Positions 23,539 through 29,352 of a stretch of DNA of 29,352 nucleotides are shown one piece after another (positions within the stretch are counted from its first letter, which is position 1; every line of letters starts with the position of its first letter). The DNA is taken from positions 3,448 to 32,799 of the forward strand of contig DGLO01000146.1 of assembly GCA_002388005.1 (NCBI GenBank), in the 5' to 3' direction. Source of the DNA: Candidatus Neomicrothrix sp. UBA4542 (GTDB lineage Bacteria > Actinomycetota > Acidimicrobiia > Acidimicrobiales > Poriferisodalaceae). Below the pieces are notes generated by a model. The model was not told the DNA's origin. It saw only the letters and a list, made by a program, of their open reading frames with translations, and did not search any database. The position numbers were made by a program, and so were the translations under genes.

Positions 23539-23909
23539 CCCCACGACCCGTTGCCCGCTGGAGGATTCCAAACTTCGGTAATTCGCCCTGAACGAACCGT
23601 GAATATCTCTACCCCACAAATGGTTACGACACCCCCATCTTGGTCGACTAGATCGGCCTCGTAAGCGGCCGCTACAGACTCCTGGTCCTGAACGATCTTG
23701 CGGTTGGTAAAGCGCATCGAACGAAATTGTTGGTGGAATGAAGCGACGCGAAACTTCGCCTCTTCGAGGGTGAGTGTCACCCGAGTTCCGTCAGGCTCAT
23801 GACGAACCATTGGGTCAGACACCAAATCGTCAAGAGCGTCAAGGTTGCGTTGGTGATAAAGCTCATCGGTATAGCGGTCGACGATCTCTGCGGGAGTTGG
23901 TTCGTTCAT
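23535..23909 (-). CDS. SnoaL-like/NTF2-like polyketide cyclase family protein
   Basis: This 124-residue protein has the SnoaL/NTF2 alpha+beta barrel pattern: an N-terminal helix (EIVDRYTDELYHQRNLDAL), the LVSDPMVRHEPDG turn, and four strands ending GVEIFTVRSGRITEVWNPP. Such proteins are isomerases, cyclases or hydratases in secondary and sterol-like metabolism, or ligand-binding proteins. No specific substrate can be assigned. It is the first gene of a minus-strand pair with the PanE-family gene (four-base overlap) and is divergent from the cytochrome P450 with only 40 bases between start codons. Confidence 0.82.
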   Translation of the reverse strand: MNEPTPAEIVDRYTDELYHQRNLDALDDLVSDPMVRHEPDGTRVTLTLEEAKFRVASFHQQFRSMRFTNRKIVQDQESVAAAYEADLVDQDGGVVTICGVEIFTVRSGRITEVWNPPAGNGSWG

Positions 23910-23949
23910 GGTTTCATGCTTTCAGAAGTCGCGGTGTTAGCGTCGCAGC

Positions 23950-25215
23950 ATGCGGAACTGGAATACAAGCCACCCGAACCTGATGGATCCGTTGTTCTGG
24001 CTGCAGCCTGCCGCGCAGTGCGATTCGGCGATAGCTCAACTACACAATGAGGCTCCACTGGGTTGGTTCGAAGAACCTCTGCCCGAAAATCCATATCTTC
24101 AAGCAGGGCCGGGATACTGGTGCGTGACTCGGCACGAGGACATAGCGACCGTGTCGCGAAACCCGGAGATCTACAGCTCTGCTCAAGGCATAACGATCAC
24201 AGACGCGCCGCCGGAATTTCTTGAGTTTTTCAGTTCGATGATCTCAATGGACGATCCGCGTCATGCGCGTCTTCGACGAATCGTCTCGAAGGGATTTACT
24301 CCTCGGATGCTCAGCGCATTAGAAGATTCGGTACAAAATGTCGCTGCCTCGATCGTCGACGAAATCGCAGAGAGAGGACGATGCGACTTCGTTACCGACG
24401 TCGCCTCGGCTCTCCCTCTCAAGATTGTGTGCGATCTCATGGGAGTACCTGACTCGGCGTACGAAATGGTTTTTGCCAACACCAACATCATTCTCGGTAT
24501 CGGCGATCCAGAATTTGCTCCTGAAGGCGTTGACTTTGTGACTGCACTTCTGAACGCAGGTTCTGATCTTGCACAGCTGATGGGCGAAGTCGCAGAGGCG
24601 AAGAAAGGCGGAGACGGACGCGACCTGACGAGCATTTTGGTAAACGCCGAACTTGAAGACGACCATTTAGATCAAGCTGACCTGGCCAGCTTCTTTGTCC
24701 TCCTGGTGGTAGCGGGAAACGAGACGACTAGAAACGCGATCTCTTGGGGTTTGAAGTACTTGACTGATAGCCCAGACCAACGCGCAGTGTGGGCGGCGGA
24801 TTTCGAAGGGGTAGCTCCTACGGCGGTAGAAGAGATAGTTCGACTCGCTAGCCCGGTCACCTATATGCGGCGCACGGTTACCGAGGACACACTTTTGGGC
24901 GAACAAGAAATTTTGGAAGGGGACAAAGTGGCGATGTTCTACCTGGCTGCCAATCGCGATCCTTCAGTGTTCGATGATCCGTATCGATTTAATGTGCAAC
25001 GCACGCCGAATCCTCAGTACGGCTTCGGTGGTCCTGGTCCACACTTCTGCCTAGGAGCTCATCTCGCGCGTCGAGAAATTACGGTGATGTTTCGTGAACT
25101 GTTCCAAAAATTGCCGGATATTCACGCGGTGGGGGAACCAGACACGCTGCAATCCTCTTTCATCCACGGTGTAAAGCACATGAGGGCTGAATTTACGCCG
25201 GTGAAGACTCGCTAA
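23950..25215 (+). CDS. Cytochrome P450
   Basis: A 421-residue soluble bacterial P450 monooxygenase. The I-helix oxygen-activation motif AGNETTR is at 255-261, the K-helix ExxR is Glu295-Arg298, and the heme-binding loop FGGPGPHFCLGAHLARRE carries the thiolate ligand Cys367. The sequence resembles actinobacterial P450s of the CYP125/142 surroundings that act on hydrophobic side chains, but I cannot place it in a family. It needs ferredoxin and reductase partners, which are not in the window. The start at 23950 has a poor ribosome-binding site; ATG 23983 is an alternative. Its stop codon overlaps the hydrolase start by one base. Confidence 0.95.
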   Translation: MRNWNTSHPNLMDPLFWLQPAAQCDSAIAQLHNEAPLGWFEEPLPENPYLQAGPGYWCVTRHEDIATVSRNPEIYSSAQGITITDAPPEFLEFFSSMISMDDPRHARLRRIVSKGFTPRMLSALEDSVQNVAASIVDEIAERGRCDFVTDVASALPLKIVCDLMGVPDSAYEMVFANTNIILGIGDPEFAPEGVDFVTALLNAGSDLAQLMGEVAEAKKGGDGRDLTSILVNAELEDDHLDQADLASFFVLLVVAGNETTRNAISWGLKYLTDSPDQRAVWAADFEGVAPTAVEEIVRLASPVTYMRRTVTEDTLLGEQEILEGDKVAMFYLAANRDPSVFDDPYRFNVQRTPNPQYGFGGPGPHFCLGAHLARREITVMFRELFQKLPDIHAVGEPDTLQSSFIHGVKHMRAEFTPVKTR

Positions 25216-26105
25216 TGGCTCGCGCAACGGTAGGCCAGATTGAATTGGAGTACGACACAGTCGGTTCCTCAGCCGACCCAACGATTTTGTTGGTGATGGG
25301 GCTCGGAGCCCAGTTGATTCACTGGCACGAGAACTTCTGTGGAATGCTCGCCGACGGAGGCTTCCACGTAGTTCGATTCGATAATCGAGACGCGGGTCTC
25401 TCAACCAAGTTTGACGGTGTTGACGTCGACTTTGCCGCCCTTGTTGCCGGCGCGCTTGAGGGCCAAGAAGTTTTTGATACTCCGTACGACTTATCCGACA
25501 TGGCCGATGACGCGTTTGGCCTGCTTGACGCCCTCGAAATTGAACGGGCACACGTGGTTGGCGCGTCGCTCGGAGGCATGATCGCTCAAACCATGGCCAT
25601 AGAGCGACCCGAGCGATTGATCTCTCTCACCTCCATCATGTCTGCTACAGGCACCCGCGAGGTAATTGGCATTCCGGATGACTCACTTGCGTTGCTTCTT
25701 GCGCCGGCTCCGACAGAACGCGAGCAATACCTTGACTATTCCGCCAAGTACGCAACTTGGTGCAGCAAGAAATACTTCGATCCTGACGTCGCTAGACAGC
25801 ACGCAGCGGTCGCATACGACCGCTGCCATTACCCAGATGGATCGGGTCGCCAGATCGCAGCGATGCTTGCCAGTGGAGACCGCGAATCTTCGTTAGCCAA
25901 GATGACCATTCCCACTTTGGTGATTCACGGGCGAGACGACCGGCTCATACTGCCGGAATTGGGAATGCGTACCGCTGCGGTAATCCCGGCATCAAACTTC
26001 TTGTTTCTTAGTGACATGGGCCACGATCTTCCAGAACCGCTGTGGCCAGTAGTGGTTGATTCCATACATAGCCACGTCCGAAATTGCGCTCTTGTCAGGA
26101 ATTAG
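25215..26105 (+). CDS. Alpha/beta-fold hydrolase
   Basis: The 296-residue protein has a complete Ser-Asp-His set: nucleophile Ser118 in the elbow GASLGG, Asp241 in HGRDDRL and His270 in SDMGHDLP, with the oxyanion region MGLGAQLIHW near residues 29-38 and DNRDAGLS after it. It resembles esterases of the aclacinomycin methylesterase (RdmC) type. The substrate is unknown. Its ATG shares a base with the P450 stop (TAATG), so both are co-translated and probably act on the same compound. It converges with the lysR gene, with a stem-loop between them. Confidence 0.9.
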   Translation: MARATVGQIELEYDTVGSSADPTILLVMGLGAQLIHWHENFCGMLADGGFHVVRFDNRDAGLSTKFDGVDVDFAALVAGALEGQEVFDTPYDLSDMADDAFGLLDALEIERAHVVGASLGGMIAQTMAIERPERLISLTSIMSATGTREVIGIPDDSLALLLAPAPTEREQYLDYSAKYATWCSKKYFDPDVARQHAAVAYDRCHYPDGSGRQIAAMLASGDRESSLAKMTIPTLVIHGRDDRLILPELGMRTAAVIPASNFLFLSDMGHDLPEPLWPVVVDSIHSHVRNCALVRN

Positions 26106-26120
26106 GGACCAGCAAGATAC

Positions 26121-26155
26121 GAGTTCGCGATTCAATTGGTCAATTACGCGGACTC
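26121..26155. terminator. Stem-loop between convergent hydrolase and lysR genes
   Basis: GAGTTCGCG (26121-26129) pairs with CGCGGACTC (26147-26155) in a 9-bp stem with one G-U, around a 17-base AT-rich loop. It begins 16 bases after the hydrolase stop and extends into the last codons of lysR. Position and stability suit a bidirectional terminator, but no T-run follows. Confidence 0.45.
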
Positions 26156-27045
26156 CTTGAGATCAACCTTGCGTGGCGTTGAAATTCTTCGGTGAGTTCA
26201 ATTGCCGCGGGATTGGCTGGCCCCGTCTGTCTCGCCGCCGCCACAAGGGTCCTCTCTAGAAGTGGTGTTGTGTGGATAGCAGTGAGTGAAGCTGGGGGAC
26301 GCTCGGCCTGGATCCGGGGGAGAACTGTCCACCCCATACCGATTAAGACCATCTCGCTCAGGACCTCCGGCTGATTTGACTCAGCAACGACCTCAAATGG
26401 CGCGCCTAACGATCGAAGCGTTTTTTCTATGAGGTTGCGTGTCAGCGAGCCTTGCGGGAAAGTGACCCAGGGTCCCCAAAGCGCTGGTTGAGAACGGTGA
26501 ACTCCGGGAGGCCCATAAACGAACAGTTTTTCCTTCAGGAGGGGAACATTCGCCACGCCCGGGTCGTCGGGTTGAACACAGATGGCTAAATCTAGGTCGC
26601 CCGTGCTCAATCCCTGAAGTAGATGGCTGGAAGGACCGACGGTCACATGAAGATCAAGCTCCGGACGGTTCTCGCGGAATTCTCTCAAGGTTTCGCCGAA
26701 GTGATCTACTGCCGCCGCGTCAATCATTCCAACTCGTACCTTGCCGGCTGACCCAGCGCGGACTCGTTCGGCCCATGCCGCGAGATCACCGGTTTGGGCC
26801 AGAATGCGTTGAGCATGTTCGATGACATGTTGTGCGGTCTCAAGGGGAACGCGGCGACGTCCGTCCCATCCAAAAATTTCGATACCGAGTCGACGCTGAA
26901 GTTCGGCTAAACCCTGGGAAAGTGCCGATTGGCTCACTCCAAGCAAATTGGCTGCGTCAGCCCAGGTGTTGGACTGGTGCACTGCGACGAGATATTCCAA
27001 TTGAGTAACCGAGACGTCTGGGAGCCTGGGGCGTGAAGAACTCAT
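26140..27045 (-). CDS. LysR-family transcriptional regulator
   Basis: The 301-residue protein has an N-terminal winged helix-turn-helix (about 12-70; TWADAANLLGVSQSALSQGLAELQRRLG) and a periplasmic-binding-protein-like effector domain from about 95 to 290 (KVRVGMIDAAAVDHF, then DLDLAICVQPDD). The effector is unknown. It is divergent from the inositol-phosphate synthase gene with 79 bases between starts, and a LysR-type T-N11-A box lies in that gap. The usual LysR arrangement suggests self-repression and control of the divergent gene. On the minus strand, TAGAAT lies nine bases before the ATG, so its transcript may have almost no leader. Confidence 0.9.
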   Translation of the reverse strand: MSSSRPRLPDVSVTQLEYLVAVHQSNTWADAANLLGVSQSALSQGLAELQRRLGIEIFGWDGRRRVPLETAQHVIEHAQRILAQTGDLAAWAERVRAGSAGKVRVGMIDAAAVDHFGETLREFRENRPELDLHVTVGPSSHLLQGLSTGDLDLAICVQPDDPGVANVPLLKEKLFVYGPPGVHRSQPALWGPWVTFPQGSLTRNLIEKTLRSLGAPFEVVAESNQPEVLSEMVLIGMGWTVLPRIQAERPPASLTAIHTTPLLERTLVAAARQTGPANPAAIELTEEFQRHARLISRSPRN

Positions 27046-27070
27046 CGGTTCACCATTCTAAAACTAAAGA

Positions 27071-27083
27071 TCAGTAAATCTGA
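27071..27083. promoter_or_regulatory. LysR-type T-N11-A box in the lysR-ino1 intergenic region
   Basis: TCAG (27071-27074) and CTGA (27080-27083) are perfect inverted arms around TAAAT, giving the T-N11-A form typical of LysR-family binding sites. The site is centred between the two divergent genes and overlaps the region where the lysR promoter should be. Recognition by the neighbouring regulator is inferred. Confidence 0.45.
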
Positions 27084-27112
27084 ACTAAACGCAGAGAAAC
27101 TCTTTAAAGGCT

Positions 27113-27118
27113 TATGCT
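27113..27118 (+). promoter_or_regulatory. Candidate -10 element for a leaderless ino1 transcript
   Basis: TATGCT lies seven bases before the A of the ino1 start codon, the distance at which transcription would begin at the start codon itself. No Shine-Dalgarno is seen at the proper distance. Leaderless mRNAs are common in actinobacteria. No clear -35 is visible. Confidence 0.3.
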
Positions 27119-27124
27119 TTTCGT

Positions 27125-28426
27125 ATGACAACAGCCAACATCGCGCCCGCCAAAGGCAAGCTCGGCGTCCTCACTCCCGGAATGGGAGCGGTCGCAACAA
27201 CCTTCATCGCAGGAGTCCTCGCCGCCCGCCAGGGTCTCGCCGCGCCCATCGGGTCTGTTTCCCAAATGGCGCACATTCGTCTTGGGAAAAAAGATGAGGC
27301 ACGAAATCCTCTCATCAAAGACTTCGTACCCCTAGCCGACCTAGATGACCTCGTGTTCGGGGGCTGGGATCCCATCACCCCTAACGCCTTAGAAGGGGCG
27401 CAAGCAGCTGGGGTGCTTGAAGAGAGGGATCTCTCAGCTATATCTGGAGAACTAGAAGGCATTGTCGCTATGGACGCAGTTTTTGATCAACGGTGGGTCA
27501 AGAGGCTAGAAGGGAATCGCGTCAAGGAATTGGAATCGAAACTGGATCAGGCCCAAGCATTGATGGCTGATATCGAACACTTCCGTGCTGAGAATGATTG
27601 CGACCGTCTAGTGATGGTCTGGTGTGGCTCCACCGAGGCATATCAGGAGGCAAGCGCGGCGCATCAAAGTCTTGAAGCATTTGAGGAAGCTCTCCGAAAG
27701 AATGACGACAATATTTCGCCAAGCCAAATTTATGCCTACGCCGCGCTCATGAGCGACGTGCCTTTCGCTAACGGGGCTCCCAACCTCAGCGTTGACCTGC
27801 CATGTATGACTGAACTTGCAGAACGTCGCGGTGTGCCCATCGCAGGCAAAGACTTCAAAACTGGACAAACGCTCATGAAAACTCTCGTAGCTCCAGGATT
27901 GAAGGCAAGAATGTTGGGGTTGAGGGGCTGGTACAGCACCAACATCCTGGGGAACCGCGACGGCGAAGTACTTGATGATCCAGAAAACTTCAAAACTAAA
28001 GAAGTATCGAAACTCGGCGTCCTCGACACCATCCTGCAGCCAAGCGTCTACCCCGATCTCTACGGCAACATTGACCATGTAGTTCGAATTAACTACTACC
28101 CGCCGCGAGGTGACAATAAAGAAGGCTGGGACAACATCGACATCTTCGGATGGCTTGGCTATCCGATGCAAATCAAGATTGATTTCCTATGTCGCGACTC
28201 AATTCTGGCTGCGCCCATCGTTCTCGACCTAGCACTGTTCCTCGATCTGGCCCAACGCGCAGGCGAATCCGGGATTCAAGAATGGCTGTCCTTCTATCTG
28301 AAGGCCCCGCAGTCCGCTAACGCCTCAGGTCCCGAACATGACATCTTCATCCAACAAACCAAACTAAAAAACACGCTACGCGAATGGATGGGAGAAGAAT
28401 CCGTCACTCATTCAGAAGCCGGGTAG
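27125..28426 (+). CDS. Myo-inositol-1-phosphate synthase (long form)
   Basis: This enzyme converts glucose 6-phosphate to myo-inositol 1-phosphate with NAD, the first step toward phosphatidylinositol and inositol-containing solutes or thiols. The 433-residue protein has the NAD-binding N-terminus GVLTPGMGAVATTF, the central IAGKDFKTGQTLMKTLVAPGL segment and the NIDIFGWLGYPMQIKI region characteristic of the family. It is longer than the roughly 367-residue mycobacterial Ino1 and, from memory, looks closer to the form found in Bacteroidetes. It is divergent from a LysR regulator and converges on the LLM oxidoreductase gene. Confidence 0.93.
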   Translation: MTTANIAPAKGKLGVLTPGMGAVATTFIAGVLAARQGLAAPIGSVSQMAHIRLGKKDEARNPLIKDFVPLADLDDLVFGGWDPITPNALEGAQAAGVLEERDLSAISGELEGIVAMDAVFDQRWVKRLEGNRVKELESKLDQAQALMADIEHFRAENDCDRLVMVWCGSTEAYQEASAAHQSLEAFEEALRKNDDNISPSQIYAYAALMSDVPFANGAPNLSVDLPCMTELAERRGVPIAGKDFKTGQTLMKTLVAPGLKARMLGLRGWYSTNILGNRDGEVLDDPENFKTKEVSKLGVLDTILQPSVYPDLYGNIDHVVRINYYPPRGDNKEGWDNIDIFGWLGYPMQIKIDFLCRDSILAAPIVLDLALFLDLAQRAGESGIQEWLSFYLKAPQSANASGPEHDIFIQQTKLKNTLREWMGEESVTHSEAG

Positions 28427-28429
28427 CCG

Positions 28430-28466
28430 CTACGTCGCCTCATCGACTGCTCCCGAACCGACGTGG
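28430..28466. terminator. Weak hairpin between convergent ino1 and LLM oxidoreductase genes
   Basis: ACGTCG (28432-28437) pairs with CGACGT (28459-28464), extendable by a T-G and a C-G pair outward, around a 21-base loop. It starts a few bases after the ino1 stop and fills the gap between converging genes. There is no T-tract, so the terminator call is tentative. Confidence 0.28.
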
Positions 28467-28471
28467 GAACA

Positions 28472-29352
28472 TCACTGTCGCAACTCGTCGCTTTCGCCGA
28501 GTTCGTTAAGCATCGAACTCAACAAATTCGCATCGTCAGGGTCATTCACTGGAATACTGAACTCGATTCGATCGATAAGACGACCGAATCGCTGGTTCAA
28601 CATTGACGCGATTTCGCCGTAAGTTCCAACGGTGGCGATGGTATGAAACATCTCGTCATGGACCAAGGCCGGTATTTCATCCCATCGCTGCTCTCGGGAC
28701 AGCGAAGCGGCTTGATCGACGTGGTCCCCCCATCCGTGCACTTCGAAAGCAGCCTTATAGGCGGGTGTCGCTAAGTAAAAGCCCACCCTTGCCCTGACGC
28801 TTTCGGCTACCCGCTCCAGAGTCGACTGGTCTGCCGCTGTTGCAACCAGAGGTTTCATACACCAGTCGACAACATCTGGGCTCCGTTGAACCCGGGCGGC
28901 ACCTCGCGCTACGGCAGGAACCATCACCTCTTCTATGTATTTGGGTGAACACACCGGATGGAGTCGGATGCCATCTGCGACCTCACCAACGACCCCGCAC
29001 ATGTTCGTATTGATCGCAGAGATATGAACCGGAATATCGGGGTGGTCTATAGGACCCGGATCGAAAAGAGGGACCATCAAGTCAAGTTTGTAATGATCCC
29101 CGTCGTGTCTGAGTGGCTCGCTGTTTTGCCAACACCGCCAGACGGCCTTCATCGCCAGTATGTAATCGCGCATCCGAGGCGCGGGAGCAGTCCATTCCAT
29201 GCCGTATCGGCGTCTGATGTGTCCGCGTACCTGAGAACCAAGCCCCAAGATTAAGCGGCCTTGAGAAACTTTTTGAAGCGTCCACGCCGACATGGCGGTG
29301 ATTGTGGGAGACCTTGGGAAAGCCATAGCGACAGAAGTAGCCAGACTCAGGG
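28472..29352 (-). CDS. LLM-class F420-dependent oxidoreductase (N-terminus cut by window edge)
   Basis: The gene runs off the right edge; the 293 or so codons visible are open to the last base. Preserved are the luciferase-like monooxygenase barrel features LSLATSVAMAFPRSP, the GRLILGLGSQVRGHIRRRYGMEW strand-loop, a PDIPVHISAIN strand and the late FGRLIDRIEFSIP segment. Such enzymes use reduced F420 (or FMN) to act on diverse substrates, with many paralogues in actinobacteria. The substrate is unknown. The apparent internal ATG at 29326 is not the true start because family sequence continues upstream of it. Confidence 0.9.
   Translation of the reverse strand, partial: LSLATSVAMAFPRSPTITAMSAWTLQKVSQGRLILGLGSQVRGHIRRRYGMEWTAPAPRMRDYILAMKAVWRCWQNSEPLRHDGDHYKLDLMVPLFDPGPIDHPDIPVHISAINTNMCGVVGEVADGIRLHPVCSPKYIEEVMVPAVARGAARVQRSPDVVDWCMKPLVATAADQSTLERVAESVRARVGFYLATPAYKAAFEVHGWGDHVDQAASLSREQRWDEIPALVHDEMFHTIATVGTYGEIASMLNQRFGRLIDRIEFSIPVNDPDDANLLSSMLNELGESDELRQ

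Noticed and set aside
22382..23672. Three copies of the 8-base palindrome GCGGCCGC within 1.3 kb (22382, 22541, 23665)
   Set aside because: Another copy is present in coxE (14098), one of the three falls inside the SnoaL-like gene, and flanking sequences differ, so this looks like ordinary composition rather than a repeat element.
1..29352. CRISPR arrays, insertion sequences, prophage genes, rRNA
   Set aside because: No regularly spaced repeats, transposase, integrase or phage-like genes, and no rRNA, were seen on either strand.

Overview
The window reads as a chromosomal segment of an actinobacterium, most plausibly a marine or freshwater Acidimicrobiia-type lineage. This is inferred from gene content and order; no marker search was possible. 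The supporting signs are the order prs, rplY, pth, mfd, mazG, eno, ftsB, then DUF501 and ppx, which is typical of Actinomycetota (the same genes are neighbours in mycobacteria). An F420-type LLM oxidoreductase, an inositol-phosphate synthase, an actinobacterial-style cytochrome P450, many GTG/TTG starts and possible leaderless transcription agree with it. By eye the DNA is only moderately GC-rich, which would suit Acidimicrobiia better than high-GC actinobacteria.

Layout. Positions 1-375 hold no convincing gene apart from the possible tail of one entering from the left edge. Positions 376-10085 are a co-directional housekeeping block: PRPP synthetase, a candidate 29-aa leader ORF, ribosomal protein L25, peptidyl-tRNA hydrolase, Mfd, a SurA/PrsA-like lipoprotein, a YabN-type MazG fusion, enolase and the divisome protein FtsB. 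Positions 10109-18735 are a carbon-monoxide-dehydrogenase-type (xanthine oxidase family) locus. It holds a TetR regulator with a palindromic operator candidate, coxS (2Fe-2S), coxM (FAD), an antisense atypical SDR, the MoxR ATPase CoxD, the VWA protein CoxE, two XdhC/CoxI-type proteins, an acyl-CoA dehydrogenase, a MocA-like cytidylyltransferase and a membrane-anchored CoxG. The molybdopterin-binding catalytic large subunit (coxL) is absent from the window. This locus sits exactly between ftsB and DUF501, which are adjacent in many actinobacteria, and DUF501-ppx now lie downstream of coxG as if in the same transcript.

Positions 18755-22531 return to ordinary genes: DUF501, an exopolyphosphatase-family protein, a GNAT acetyltransferase, a RecB/Cas4-type nuclease with four cysteines, an unrecognised small protein and tRNA-Leu(UAA). 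From the tRNA to the right edge the content is accessory and metabolic: a SnoaL-like protein overlapping a ketopantoate-reductase-family enzyme on the minus strand, a divergent cytochrome P450 overlapping an alpha/beta hydrolase, a LysR regulator divergent from a long-form myo-inositol-1-phosphate synthase, and a truncated LLM-class F420-dependent oxidoreductase.

The most noteworthy region is the cox locus: its accessory maturation set looks complete, it carries two electron-transfer subunits but no catalytic subunit, and its insertion splits a conserved housekeeping gene block. No CRISPR array, insertion sequence, prophage or transposase was recognised.
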